Source of the DNA: Chlorocebus sabaeus
Lineage: Eukaryota > Chordata > Mammalia > Primates > Cercopithecidae
Direction of reading: 5' to 3'
Length of the DNA stretch: 64,000 nucleotides
Assembly (NCBI RefSeq): GCF_047675955.1
Contig: NC_132931.1
Coordinates: 496,001 to 560,000, forward strand
Of the stretch, positions 11,963-23,929 are shown in pieces. A program made the translations under genes and the position numbers. Numbering within the stretch: the stretch's first letter is position 1; each line of letters opens with the position of its first letter. The notes beneath the pieces were generated by a model that was given only the letters and a program-made list of their open reading frames with translations, was not told where the DNA came from and made no database searches.

Positions 11963-13176
11963 AACAACAACAGATAAATCTAGAATTTAATAACAGATGT
12001 ACCATAGTTCTTAAAGTATAATTTTTACTCTCCCCAGTCTGCCATTTTACTAAAGACAAATCATGGTATGACCAAGTTGGTTTATTATACTTGGCCTGAT
12101 TATTTGTATGAAATGCAGCAAGAATAATTATTTTTACATAGGTTTTAAAAATTGGATTTGATGAAACTTTGTTCCATAAAATGAATCTCAGATAAGAATT
12201 TTTAAAGCTGAGCCAGCCATGAGTTTATACCCTCAAATATGAGTTGCATAAATTTCTCTTTTGATATCATGGGATAACTTGGGGCTCATGAGCCTGTGAA
12301 AAAGTGACATTATTTACTTACCACAGATTAGGAACCCTGTATAGGGACTGTGTAGACAAGGCATAAAGCCAGTTTTCCCAGTGGGTTTTTATTGGCTCTG
12401 TAAGTCAAGTTTGATTCCTTAAAGGAAAGCATGTCATTCCAGTCAAAGCCTTGGCAAAATAACTAATTTCTCCAACAGTGTCCTGTTGCAGAAGAAAACA
12501 TTCTTTTGCACTTACGCAAATTATATTGCCATAAGTTAAGAATGCTCACAAATAGTTTCCAAATTCTGGAGAAAACAGATAGCAACAGATGTGCTCCAAA
12601 TTTTGTTTACAGAAGTATATTTTATTCGATTGCTAAAAGGTGTAAATAGCTCAAAATAAAAGTTTTCAGGACTCTGAAAAACAAAACAAAGAATCAGTAA
12701 TATTTCAGGCAAAGTCAAAAAATTACTTTAGTCTTATATTAATTCACTCCATCCAGTTATCTCCCTTTCTGCTTGATATTCATGAACATTTCAACTCTCC
12801 ATGAGAGTCCTGAAAGTTTTTTCTTTATTCTATTGCCAAAATTTCCAAAGTTATCAGAAACCTGCATTTAAGAGCACCTGTCAATGTCCTAAACATGATT
12901 GTAAATCACCTTTCAAAGAGGATTAAAACAAGACAACAATTGTCTGTGGATGACAAAGAAGTCTTAGGACAGCCACTATTAAAGCTACAATTGACAGATT
13001 TTGGTTACTTCTGTTGCATACAATGATTTTACATAACAATTATTACTATTAATAACATACGCTAAGTCATATTGGAATTATAGGAGTTTTCCATTGTTTT
13101 GAATCACATACCAATAACATATTTATACAAATACAGCCCAAGGAAAATCAAACACCATTTCATATTTGACAATACT
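11963..13176. other. AT-rich, possible old repeat, unassigned
   Basis: About 1.2 kb of AT-rich sequence with no open frame of note. It reads like the interior of an old retroelement, but I cannot name a family. Confidence 0.35.
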
Positions 13177-13483
13177 TTCTTTCTTTCCTTTTTTTCCTGA
13201 GATAGAGTATCACTCTTTTTGCCCAGACTGGAGTGCAATGCTGCAATCTCTGCTCACTGCAACCTCCGCTTCCTGACTTCAAGTTATTCTCCTGCCTCAG
13301 CCCCCTGAGTAGCTGAGATAACAGGTGCATGCCACCACATCTGGCTAATTTTTTTGTATTTTTAGTAGAGACAGGGTTTCACCATGTTGTCCAGGCTGGT
13401 CTCTAACTCCTGATCTCAGATGATCCACCCTCCTTGACCTCCCAAAGTGCTGGGATTTCAGGTGTGAGTCATTGCACCCAGCC
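13177..13483 (-). mobile_element. Alu, antisense
   Basis: Reverse-orientation Alu, diverged, ending 'gagtcattgcacccagcct'. Confidence 0.88.
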
Positions 13484-15103
13484 TGATAATGCTTTCTGAC
13501 ATTTCTTCCTGTGTGATTTTTATACCGAATAAGCCAAATGTCATTTTTGTACTTTAGAGGACCTAATATCTAAAAGATGCTTAGGTAAGAAAAATACATA
13601 ATTTATAATTTGATTTTTTAAAGGTTTGTCAAATATCAAATCCCAGGTTATCATAAGTCACTCATTAATCAAAATGATAACTCAAAAATTTTAAAAAGGC
13701 AAAAACCTTTACTCACGAATAGAGGGAAGACTTCACTTTCCAAACAATCTTTTTTTCCTTTCCTTTTGCTCCAGTTTATTCAAAAGGGCAGAAAAAATCT
13801 TTCATTTTTAAAATATTACATGAAAATCTTGTTCATGAAAGAAAGCTAAATCTCACCATTGCATTAGTGCACTATTGATGTCAAACCTAATTCTTAATAA
13901 AACCTTATAGACAAATCTATCTAGTCTTAATCAGTTTGATCATAAGGTAAGATTCCTATAACCCTTTTATAACACTTCACAAATTTTGTGAAAGAGTAGA
14001 TTAGTGCTCTAAGGAAAACCAGTTGTACTTTTATTCCAGTGTTCAATTTATAAAAAAAACTGAATACGCCTTTAACTTTAGCCAATATGTTAACACACAG
14101 AATTTCTTTTATAAGACGTAAATTTTTACAAACCTTTCACAACTTGGTTAATCCTTCAGCTCCATTTTATCTAACTTAAAACAATCCTTTAATCCTTTAA
14201 TGTAGGCCAAAAGTAATCCACATTCCCATGACTTTTTGTAATCTTTTACCAAAAACACATTTTACTTTTTTTACATACCAAGCATGTAAAACTGTTTTTA
14301 TTTCCCAACGATTACTAAAGTGATGTAAACTACAGTACACCATGGTTTCTATTTTTCTGGTAAAATATTTGATTTGAGCTCTTATTATTTTTAAACTAAT
14401 TAATCAAAGCTCCTTTATATTACACACACAACACATAGAAATACACAGATGGAAGAAGATCAAGTACCTGTAAGATTTTTCATTCATCAGTTTCTTAATT
14501 GGATTACCACCCTGGCTTCAAGATGGATCCTTAGGAGAAACAGGGCCAGGAAAACAAAAACGAAGCAGTTTCTGCAGCCTAGTAAGTAGGCACAGCTGGA
14601 AGGCAAAACAGATTTCCCCCCACCCCACCACCAAATTAAGACTGCTATTTTTATACTAGAACCTGGATCCCAAAAAGAGAGAATTGGCCCATCTCCCATT
14701 GGCGTCTTATTTCTCGTTGTGGGGAGGGGACATTTCCATGCCTTCTAGGTGGCCAAGAGCACATTTCTCTGATTCAAATGTGCAAAAAGCTGAGTATCCC
14801 CCATAGCTGCCATTAACCATCCCTAAATATATATTTCCTACCTACTTGTTACATATCTAAATTGTCTCATAATGTGAAGTAATTTCTGATATCCTGGAAA
14901 GTAAAAACCATCAGATAATGCAATGCAAAAATGGAACAGAGCCTTAGACTCTGAGAGGGATCTATCTACTTCCAATTCCTGGGGTTTCATGAGGGACACA
15001 GACGTTTTTCCCAAAAAGCCTATTGTGGCACCTCCTCTGTTTTTTTCCAAGGACTTCCAGCTGTTGGAGCTTGAATATCTGCAATCAATTAAGCCGAATT
15101 TTG
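13484..15103. other. AT-rich, unassigned
   Basis: AT-rich sequence with no recognised gene. It is possibly a continuation of the old element-like stretch before the Alu at 13177-13483. Confidence 0.35.
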
Positions 15104-15415
15104 GGCCAGGTGTGGTGGCTCATGCCTGTAATCCCAGCACTTTGGGAGGCTGAGGCAGGTGGATCAATTGAGGTCAGGAATTCAAGACCAGCCTGGCCAA
15201 CATGGTGAAACCCCGTCTCTACTAAACATACAAAAATTAGCCACATGTGGTGGTGGGTGTCTGTAATCCCTACTACTCAGGAGGCTGAGGCAGGAGAATT
15301 GATTGATCCTGGGAGGTGGAAGTTGCAGTGAGCCAAGATTGCACCACTGCATTCCAGCCTGAGTGACAGAGTAAGACTCCGTCTCAAAATAAATAAGTAA
15401 ATAAAATAATAATAA
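15104..15415 (+). mobile_element. Alu, full length
   Basis: Starts 'ggccaggtgtggtggctc' and ends in an (ATAA)n-like tail. A partial target duplication (aattaagcc) lies on both sides. Confidence 0.9.
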
Positions 15416-15555
15416 TTAAGCCAGCTTTTAACCATGACGTCCTTTTTAAAAACATTTAATTCTCACATTGCTTGACTTTAGCCATGCCGAATTGCCAATA
15501 TTTCTGACTTTTCAACTTCACTAACATAACCTCCCAGTTCAAACCAATAAGCTTT

Positions 15556-15663
15556 TGTTTTGTGTTGTGTTTTGTTTTGTTTTGTTTTGAGATGGAGTCT
15601 CCCTCTGTCACCCAGGATGGAAGGCAGTGGCCAAACTCGGCTCACTGCAACCTCCGCCTCCTG
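15556..15663 (-). mobile_element. 5'-truncated Alu with perfect target duplication
   Basis: Only about 100 bp of the 3' part of an Alu is present, in reverse orientation. It is flanked by exact 15-bp copies of aaaccaataagcttt at 15541-15555 and 15664-15678. This shows a truncated retrotransposition rather than a later deletion. Confidence 0.88.
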
Positions 15664-15678
15664 AAACCAATAAGCTTT

Positions 15679-16182
15679 AACTAAGGTTATGAACCTAACC
15701 ACGAGTGTACAAGGTATTTTCAAAAAGGTGCCAAGCAGTTTTTACAAAATCTAGAATCTTCAAAGGTAGCTCAGAGAAAGGAAAATCCAAAATGGTTCAT
15801 GGAGGGGAGGAGAATCAACAAATGTTCACACAGATATCAAATCAGAAAGGATTCATTTCCTAAGCCAGAAATTGAACTCTGAACTCTGGTTGCCACTGTG
15901 AGACAGCAAAGCCCAACTACTGAGCTACAGCACTGAGCAGGCTCCAATGGAGTCTCCCAGAAGAAGCCTCCAGCAGCCAATTTTGAGCTTGCAAAGATTT
16001 TTAACGGCTCAAGATCATTTTTAGAGTTAAGTATAACATAAATTTCAAAATTTCTGTATGCTGATGGTAGAAACCAAGAGAAAATACTGCCACACGGCTA
16101 CAAGTTCAAGCTCCCAAGAACATAAAACAAGAGGGAAACTTGATCCATTATTTTGTTGTTGTTGTTTGTTTCAGGGACTTCT
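15679..16182. other. No gene recognised
   Basis: About 0.5 kb without a clear repeat or exon, upstream of the zinc-finger gene promoter. Confidence 0.45.
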
Positions 16183-16497
16183 TTTTTGTTTGTTTCTTTC
16201 TTTCTTTCTTTCTTTTTTGAGATGGAGTCTTGCTCTGCCTCCCAGGCTGGAGTGCAATAGCACCATCTTGGCTCACTGCAACCTCTTTCTCCCAGGTTCA
16301 AGCAATTCTCCTGCCTCAGCCTCCCAAGTAGCTGGGACTACAGGTGCGTGGGGCCACGCCTGGATAATTTTTGTATTTTTAGTACAGACGGGGTTTTACC
16401 ATATTTACCGGGCCTGTCTCAAACTCCTGAACTAGTGACCTGCCTGCCTCGGCCTCCCAAAGTGCTGGGATTGCAGGTGTGAGCCACCGCACGAGGA
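16183..16497 (-). mobile_element. Alu, antisense
   Basis: Reverse-orientation Alu with a (TTTC)n tail at 16195-16216. Confidence 0.9.
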
Positions 16498-16556
16498 CGG
16501 GAATTACAATTTGAGATGAGATTTGGGTGGAGGCACAGAGTCACACCATATCACTG
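16498..16556 (-). mobile_element. MaLR LTR 5'-end fragment, antisense
   Basis: 'gagatgagatttgggtggag' and 'cacaccatatca' match the reverse complement of the first ~55 bp of MST/THE1-type LTRs. The rest is lost. Confidence 0.6.
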
Positions 16557-16819
16557 CAAAGGATCCACAGCAAGAAAGGTCATAAAATCCTAAATTTTAA
16601 AATGCTTGTTATTATTTCAATTTATGAATAAATATTGTATATCATTTATAAATGCATGTCACGTTATACACAAGGTTAAATGCAAATATCCTCTGAAGTT
16701 GGCCTGGTTCAGATGAAGGAAGAAGCCCTGCCTGTAAAGGCTGCAGCCTAGGCTGCTACTTTTGCTCGATTCAGCCCAGTGTCTGATCATGTATTTCCTC
16801 ATTCAGGGCATGAAGGGTG

Positions 16820-16905
16820 GGGCCTGAAACCTTATCCAATCAGGAGCCGCAGACTAGAAACTATCCAATCAGGCATGCAGCTGGAGAGAACAGGCTGCTT
16901 CCGTA
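16820..16905 (+). promoter_or_regulatory. KRAB-ZNF core promoter with duplicated CCAAT motif
   Basis: The 12-mer tatccaatcagg occurs twice, at 16834-16845 and 16863-16874, giving two CCAAT boxes (16836-16840 and 16865-16869) 29 bp apart. They lie just upstream of sequence typical of the first exon of ZNF91-like genes. No TATA box is evident. The position and CCAAT spacing are seen; promoter function is inferred. Confidence 0.65.
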
Positions 16906-17068
16906 AGTTTGCGGGTCCTTTGTGTTTCTCTGCGTCCAGAGCTGCAGTTCTTCTCTTCACTGCTCTGCGTCCTCTGCTCCTAGAGGTCAAATCTATGTGT
17001 CCTTGTGTCCTGCAGGTATCCGTAAATTTGTGACTGAAAGACCGGGACCCCCTGGAAGCCGAGAAATG
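16905..17068 (+). CDS. KRAB-ZNF exon 1 (5' UTR plus start codon)
   Basis: The sequence from about 16905 ('gtttgcgggtcctttgtgtttc') to 17068 has the usual form of first exons in the ZNF91-like primate cluster. It is a GC-rich untranslated leader that ends in ATG at 17066-17068, directly followed by a consensus donor (gtgagt). Only the initiator methionine is coded here. Reading continues in exon 2 at 23223 with intact phase, which supports the ATG. The exact transcription start is not determinable, so the left boundary is approximate. Confidence 0.75.
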
Positions 17069-17747
17069 GTGAGTGCTGGGTCTGTCATCGTGAGAGAGGG
17101 GTGGAGGCTGGTTGGAACCGGCTGAAAGTGGCTGTGGCAGGACCCAAACTTTCTCACAGTCAGCTCCAGAGTCTGAGGACCCAAATCCTCTTTGGCCCAG
17201 CTCGGCTCTCAGTCCCCTCGAGCCGCAAGATGGTGCCTGGGCCAGCGGCTGGGACCCTGGGAGTTGAGTGTTTTTCCTCTGCCGTGGCTTTGCCCTGGAC
17301 TGGAGGCCTCTCTGGTTTGCTCTGCACTCCCAGCGCCTCATCTCACCCAGATTGTGCGGGGATGGGAAAGTCATTAGGGGAGAATCCTGACTCAGGGTAC
17401 AGGATTCATGAGTGGAAAGAGCTGTGGTCCTGGGTTCCCTAGTTCCTCATTTTTCCTTTTAAAAATGTATGAGAGTCACTGTAAAAATGAGAATCTGATC
17501 AAAGTGTGATTCAAGAATAGCGCCCAGCTATGGTTTGTGGGTTGTGATCCATGGGAGAGACTTGAAGAAAAGTCTGTTATTGTTATAAGTTGCATGATGA
17601 AGCAAACCAGATTTAATAATTGGTTTGGTAGAGTTATGTAGTTTCCTTATTTGTAAGATCCCGGTGAACATATTTCTTGGTTATGTCATCAGAGATTAAT
17701 TGGCAGTCTGTGGTTGCCTACGCCTGAATATTTTCTTCAAGATAGTA
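17069..17747 (+). other. Start of KRAB-ZNF intron 1
   Basis: Intron 1 runs from the donor at 17069 to the acceptor ending at 23222. This first part shows no repeat I can assign. The rest of the intron holds Alus and L1 pieces listed separately. Confidence 0.6.
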
Positions 17748-18048
17748 ATTTTTGTTTGTTTGTTTGTTTGTTTGAGAGGGAGTCTCGCTCTGTCCTCCAA
17801 GCTGGAGTTCAGTGGTGCGATCTCACCTCATTACAACCTCCGCCTCCCAGGTTCAAGTGATTGTCCTGCTTCAGCCTCCTGAGTACCTGGGATTACAGGT
17901 GCGTGCCACCACGCCCAGCTAATTTGTGTATTTTTAATAGAGATGGGATTTCACCATGTTGGCCAGGTTGGTCTCCAACTTTTGGCCTCTGCCTGCCTCA
18001 GCCTCCCAACGGGCTGGGGTTACGGCTGTAAGCCACTACACACCCAGC
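17748..18048 (-). mobile_element. Alu, antisense
   Basis: Reverse-orientation Alu with a (GTTT)n tail, within intron 1. Confidence 0.9.
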
Positions 18049-18051
18049 TGA

Positions 18052-19543
18052 ATTTTTGTTTTACCTTTTATTTTAGGTTCAAGGATACATGCAGGTTTGT
18101 TATATAGATAAAATCATATCATGAAGTTTTTGTGTAGAGATTATTTTATCACTCAGGTACTAGGCATAGTACCCAACAGATTAGTTTTCTGATTTTTTTC
18201 ATCCTCCAACCCTCCACCTTGAACTGAAACTCAGTGTCTGTTGTTCTCTTATTTGGGTCCACGTGTTCTCATTATTTCACTCCCACTTAAAAGTGACAAC
18301 ATACAGTTTTTTATTTTCTGTTCCTGCACTAGTTTTCTAAAAATAACAGTCTGCAGCTCCATCGACATTGCTGCAAAGGACATGATGATGTTCTTTCTTA
18401 TAGCTGCATCGTGTTTCATGGTGTTTACATAGCACATTTTCTTTATCCAGTCTACCATTGAAGACATACAAATTTATTTCTTGATTTTGCTATTGTGAAT
18501 CGTGCTGCAATTAACATATGCGTGCATAGGTCTTCATGGTAGAATAACTTACATTCATTGGGTATATTCCCAATTGTGGAATTGGGAGTGGTAATTATGT
18601 TTTCAGGTTTTTGAAAAAATGCCAAGCTGCTTTTCTCAATGGTTAAACAAATTTATACTCCTGTCAGCAGCGTATAAGCATTCAGTTTCTCCATAACCTC
18701 TTATAAGCATCTGTTGTTTTTTTTGACTTTTTAGTCCAATTGTTTTTATTTGAATTATTTCTTTTTTTCCATTAGTCTAGTGTTTTATCTGTCTTCTTGG
18801 TTTTACATAGAATCAACTTCTGGTTTCGTTGAACTTTTTTTTTTTTTTGAGACAGAGTTTTGCTCTTCTGCCCAGGCTGGAGTGCAGTGGCACGATCTTG
18901 GCTCACTGCAACCTTCACCTTGCATTTCCAGGCGACTCTCCTGCCTCAGCCTCCCAAGTAGCTGGAATTACAGGCACGTACCACCAAGCCCAGCTAATTT
19001 TTGTATTTTTAGTAGAGACGGGGTTTCACCATGTGGACCAGGCTGGTCTCAAACTCCTGACCTCATGATCTGCCCGCCTTGGCCATCCAAAGTGCTGGGA
19101 TTACAGGAGTGAGCCACAGTGCCTGGCCCGTTGAAATTTTTACAGTTATTTTGTCTCAACCTTCTTCATTTCAGCTCTGATTTTGGTTATTTCTTGACTT
19201 TTGCGAGCTTTGAAGTTGGTTTGCTCTTACTTTTGAAATTAACATTAGATTTTCAAATTGAGATCTTTCTAACTTTTTGATGTGGATGTTCAGTTATATA
19301 CATTTTTTTCTTAACACCTTATATAACACATTATATACATTTTTTTCTTAACACATCTTAACACATAGCTCTAACTCTGAGATTCTGGTATGTTGTATTT
19401 TGGCTCTAATTAGTTTCAAAAATTTTATTTCTGCCTTAACTTCATTATTTACAAAATAGCCATTTGGAAGCTGATTATTCAATCTACGTAATTGCATCAT
19501 TTCGTATGTTTTTTGTATTGAATTATTCTGTACATTTTCTTTT
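18052..19543 (-). mobile_element. L1, antisense, 5'-truncated, interrupted by an Alu
   Basis: The stretch begins with the antisense L1 3'-end signature ('ggttcaaggatacatgcagg'). It continues through antisense ORF2 text ('gctattgtgaatcgtgctgc', 'caacttctggtttcgttgaa') to about 19543. The Alu at 18835-19128 interrupts it and is flanked by a cgttgaa duplication. The divergence suggests an older L1P/L1M copy. Confidence 0.8.
18835..19128 (-). mobile_element. Alu, antisense, inserted in L1
   Basis: Reverse-orientation Alu splitting the L1. The flanking 7-bp cgttgaa repeat fits a short target duplication. Confidence 0.9.
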
Positions 19544-19544
19544 C

Positions 19545-19842
19545 TTTTTTTTTCTTTTTTTTTTTTTTTTTTTTTTTTTGAGACGGAGTCTTGCTCTGTC
19601 ACCCAGGCTGGAGTGCAGCGGCAAGGTCTCAGCTCCCTGCAAGCTCCGCCTCCCGGGTTCACACTCCTGCCTCAGCCTCCTGAGTAGCTGGGACTGCAGG
19701 CGCCCACCACCACGCCCGGCTAATTTTTTGTATTTTTAATAGAGACGGGGTTTCACCATGGTCTCGATCTCCTGACTTTGTGATCCGCCCACCTCGGCCT
19801 CCCAAAGTGCTAGGATTACAGGCGTGAGCCACTGTGCCCAGC
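19545..19842 (-). mobile_element. Alu, antisense
   Basis: Reverse-orientation Alu with a long T-rich tail and a target duplication (tgtacattttcttt) on both sides. Confidence 0.9.
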
Positions 19843-20573
19843 CTGTACATTTTCTTTTTAAAATTAATGATAGAGAAACATAAGAAATACAAATCCTCTG
19901 CTCTTAATCTAAATGCTAACAATTATTCAACACTTAGTACCAATTCCCAGGGTGCTATGAAAATTAAATCACAAAATACGTTATTCCCAGCACAGTGTTC
20001 TGTGACATGCTCCTGAGCACATAGTACCTACTTAATAAACATTGTATTAGTACATGCATACAGGTTTCCCAAGTACAGATTTACTCAGACATTACTGTCT
20101 TCTGTTGTCCCTGTAAACTTAAAAAAGCCAACAAAAATATAGTATTTCAGGGTGGAAATTGGTTGTCTTTGTTTGTACCAGAAGTATTTGTACTGGGACA
20201 AATGTGGTGTGTGTAAGGAACTCTTTGCTGTGCCTGCTTTCTCTTGCTAATGCTAATAATGTGTCTGGGAAAGCGCAATCAGCATTTACTGGGGATTTGT
20301 TGGAAAAGCCCATTCCTGGACCCTTTTGGATCCTGCAGAATCACATTGCATAAACAGGGCCGAGATTACCAACTGATTTATAAACTTGAGGGGTTCAAGA
20401 TACATTCAGGAGAGTTTAGTTCAACCTTTGCATCAAAGAAAGGCTGCACCGCAAAGAAAACTGCACTGCAGTTTGGTAGGAAGAGGTCAGTGCGGTTCAT
20501 GCTCCCGTTACTGTAAAGAAAATTGCTGGTGTCTGATAGGGGAGGGCAGGGGAAAAAAAAACTTATGTTTTTT
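19843..20573. other. Intron 1 sequence, nothing recognised
   Basis: No repeat or exon that I can support. Confidence 0.45.
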
Positions 20574-20880
20574 GTTTTTTGTTTTTTGTTTTTTTTTTGA
20601 GACGGAGTCTCGCTCTGTCGCCCGGGCTGGCGTGCAGTGGCCGGATCTCAGCTCACTGCAAGCTCCGCCTCCCGGGTTCCCGCCATTCTCCTGCCTCAGC
20701 CTCCCGAGTAGCTGGGACTACAGGCGCCCGCCACCTCGCCCGGCTAGTTTTTTGTATTTTTTAGTAGAGACGGGGTTTCACCGTGTTCGCCAGGATGGTC
20801 TCGATCTCCTGACCTCGTGATCCGCCCGTCTCGGCCTCCCAAAGTGCTGGGATTACAGGCTTGAGCCACCGCGCCCGGCC
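20574..20880 (-). mobile_element. Young AluY, antisense (Old World monkey-type)
   Basis: Near-consensus AluY with 'gattacaggcttgagccaccgcgcccggcc' read in parts and 'gatccgcccgtctcgg'. It is flanked by a duplicated aaaaaacttatgtttt. It carries the same subfamily markers as the copies at 1751, 24532 and 25559. Confidence 0.92.
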
Positions 20881-21721
20881 AAAAAACTTATGTTTTAATA
20901 GTTATGGAGAAGCTCGTTGTTCTCTCATTGCTGTTAAATCTTTTCAGTTATAAACAACAAAAGTGGGTGAAAGTTTTCTGCAAGCCTCTGTCTTTCTGCC
21001 CGTGGGTGTGTGTGGTGGTAGCAGGTGAGTAGGTTGTGCTTTAAAGGCATATTCTCAAGGTGCAGGTTTGATATGTCCAGAGCATCGTATCTGAAAATAC
21101 ATTTCAGAGAAAGAAGAGGAAGAGAAAAAAAAATCAGTTTTTCTCGGGTGAGCATGTCTCAGATCAAGCGTCGTGTCCACTCTGCCTTTTGGAATGCCTT
21201 GTGTTCAGAACTTGCAAATTTTTACTTCTCTACTTGTGCTGTTGATCCCTATTGAGTTTGTTTCAACTATATTTTGTTATTTTTATGATAGTCAAGGGGT
21301 TCTGAAAAAAATATTTTTTTTCTGTTTACCATAGCGTTCTATACATTCTCTTCATCTTGGGTTCTTGTATGCCATGCAGAATTCTCACCACAAATATATG
21401 ACCTGCAATACTTAAAATGCTCCCATTGTAGCTGTTGAACATGAGAAGGTGTAAATACTCAATATTTCTATTGGGGAAACACAGTTATCTTTGGATATTA
21501 GTGAAAAATGAAACATGTCATGTTGAGGTTTAGAAAATGCTCATTTAAACAGGATAGCATTTATTACCCAGAAAGTTCTGGAAAAACTATTAGGAGATAC
21601 TTGCTCTCCAGGGTGCTAAGGAAAGACTGCTTGAAAATTACTATTAAAAATTACAGAACAGGGAAGTTATCTGCACCTTCAACATTGCCTAAAACTGATG
21701 TTTCTTTATAGTTAAATTTAA
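20881..21721. other. Intron 1 sequence, nothing recognised
   Basis: About 0.84 kb with no repeat family or exon that I can assign. Confidence 0.45.
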
Positions 21722-22022
21722 GCCAGGCGCGGTGGCTTAGGCTTGCAATCCCAGCACTTTGGGAGGCTGAGGCAGGCACATCACGTGAGGTCAGGAGTTC
21801 GAGGCCAGCCTGGCCAACATGGTGAAACCCTGTCTCTACTAAAAAAAAAAAATACAAAAATTAGCCAGACGTGGTGGCATGCACCTGTATTTTCAGCTAC
21901 TTGGGAGGTTGAGGCAGGAGAATTTCTTGAATTCAGGAGGCAGAGGTTGCAGTGAGCTGAGATTGCACCCCTGAACTCTAGCCTGTGCAACAGAGCGAGA
22001 CTCTGTCTCAATAAATACATAA
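21722..22022 (+). mobile_element. Alu, full length
   Basis: Plus-strand Alu starting 'gccaggcgcggtggcttagg' and ending in an (ATAA)n-like tail. Confidence 0.9.
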
Positions 22023-22632
22023 ATAAACAAAATTTATATATAATTGAATTTAGATTACAATTTTCTTTTCTGAGAGGAGAGAAATACCACAGCAGGGATG
22101 TTGTGTCCTGTGTGCATCAGCACGTAATAAAAATGTGTCCCGGTACAGTTGATAACAGTTTTATTCACTTGGTTTAAGATCTCTATGATATTTTTTCCAC
22201 TATGGAGTTAGTTATTATTCTCTTAATTATTAAGTACACTTAGGAGATTTACTAGCTGAAGTGCATAAACCATCACATTTAATCTGGAAGCTGTCCTTTC
22301 TTTTTAGATGTCTTTTTATATATTTGTCTTTTAAAAATGAAGGCTCTTATCTTTATTTACTGGTGAGAGAAACTGGGAAAAACCGAGACCCTGCCACTTA
22401 GTGGATGATTGACAAACTATTCTTACTAGGCTAGAAACATTAGTGAGCTTGCTAAAAATTCAGAAATTCAGACTTTATCTCAAATAGTCTGAAACAAAAT
22501 CTCACAACACGATCTTTAGTTTATTGCACATGTTAAGAATTGAGAGGTACCTTCCAACTCATCATGACTGCTCTGAGAAATATACACAACTTACTCTGTA
22601 TTATGTAAATATAACACTCAAAAATAAACATG
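22023..22632. other. Intron 1 sequence, nothing recognised
   Basis: AT-rich, without assignable features. Confidence 0.45.
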
Positions 22633-22962
22633 TTCAACGGGGTGAGATGGCTCATACATGCCATCCCAGCACTTTGGGAGGCCAAAGGGGGTGGATCACC
22701 TGAGGTCAGGAGTCCAAGGCCTGTCTGGCCAACATGGAGAAATCCTGTCTCTATTAAAAATACGAAAATTAGACAGGCATGGTGGCTTATGCATGTAGAC
22801 CCTGCTACATGGGAGGCTGAGGCAGGAGAATTGCTGGAACTCGGGAGGCGGAGGTTGCAGTGGGCCAACATCATGCCACTGCACTGCAGCTTGGGCAACA
22901 GAGGGACACTCGGTCTGAAAAAAAAGAAAAAAAGAAAAAGAAGAAGAAAAGAAAAAAAAAAG
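22633..22962 (+). mobile_element. Alu, full length with A/G-rich tail
   Basis: Diverged plus-strand Alu. Its tail is an (A/G)n polypurine stretch at 22917-22962. Confidence 0.88.
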
Positions 22963-23222
22963 ATGCCCTTAGTTTTATAATTTATCAAATCCACCATGGT
23001 ATTGTGGATCTTATGCTATCCTCTTTTCTCAGAGTTAGATAATACTTCAGTGTTAAAAATTATCTTATTGAATAATTTTAGTCACTAAGTGAGAACCACT
23101 TCTTTTTACTCTCTTTTTAAACTTGAATCAAATAAAAATCTCTGCCTGTGGCCACTGGGTGTTTGTGTGTTCATGTTTTTTGTTTTGTTTTGTTTTTTTG
23201 TTTGTCTTTTTGTTTGTTTCAG

Positions 23223-23349
23223 GGACTGTTGACATTCAGAGATGTGGCTATAGAGTTCTCTCTGGCGGAATGGCAATGCCTGGATCGTGCTCAGCAGAAT
23301 TTGTATAGAGATGTGATGTTAGAGAACTACAGAAACCTGGTCTCCCTGG
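23223..23349 (+). CDS. KRAB-ZNF exon 2 (KRAB A box)
   Basis: This 127-nt exon is bounded by a T-rich tract plus 'ttcag' on the left and 'g/gtgagg' on the right, the standard size for this exon. After the initiator ATG it encodes residues 2-43, with the KRAB-A motifs LTFRDVAIEFSLAEW, QQNLYRDVMLENY and RNLVSL. The A box recruits TRIM28 (KAP1), which brings SETDB1 and HP1 for H3K9me3-based silencing in the nucleus. The Val, Glu-Trp and MLE residues usually needed for that contact are present. The more common Glu-Glu-Trp is Ala-Glu-Trp here. Confidence 0.93.
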
Positions 23350-23833
23350 GTGAGGGTAACTTCAATACACCATTCCTAATATATTGCCTTTCTGTCTTTT
23401 CTAAGATTTTTTTGGTAATTTCTGCTTTGCATGAATGAATTTTAGCTCTCCGATTTTAAGAAAATCTTGTGGATTCATTGGTGTAGAACAAATTCTTCAG
23501 GATGTTTTATCTTGACGTAAACTTTTCCCTTCCCTGAGTTTATGTATCTTTTGCTCTAGGTTAGTGGCAATTCCAAAAATCTCATGGCATAAAATCGCAT
23601 TGCCCATGCCTTAGAATTCAGTTGCCACCATCAATTTTTGATTCAGTATTACTGAGTAGTGAAATTAAGGACCTATAAATTCAAAATAATTTCTAAATAT
23701 TTAGAAAATTCTGTTATGAATCAATGTTAATTTTCTAGAACTTTCTATTATATCCTCTTTACTAAGCATAAGACTAATTTGGTAATTAAAGAATTCAGCC
23801 AGATTTATGTTACTTTTTTTCTGAATAAAACAG
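23350..23833 (+). other. KRAB-ZNF intron 2
   Basis: Intron of 484 bp between the KRAB A-box exon and the next exon. It begins gtgagg and ends aaaacag, and no repeat is recognised inside it. Confidence 0.8.
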
Positions 23834-23929
23834 GTATTGCTGTCTCTAAGCCAGACTTGATCACCCATCTAGAGCAAAATAAAGAGCCCCGGAATATAAA
23901 GAAAAATGAGATGTTAGCCAAACACCCAG
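23834..23929 (+). CDS. KRAB-ZNF exon 3 (second KRAB exon)
   Basis: A 96-nt exon, the standard size in ZNF91-like genes, with acceptor cag at 23831-23833 and donor gtaggt at 23930. It continues the reading frame from exon 2 (phase 1) and codes residues 44-75, containing SKPDLITHLEQ and KEPRNIKKNEM, the short B/b-type box and linker. Splicing to 30119 keeps the frame. This exon strengthens TRIM28 recruitment or acts as a spacer in related proteins. Confidence 0.9.

Noticed and set aside
20386..20820. 144-aa open frame and similar frames with 'LSPRLECSG'- or 'SSWDYRRPPPRPA'-like text
   Set aside because: These are antisense Alu translations found throughout the window, not genes.
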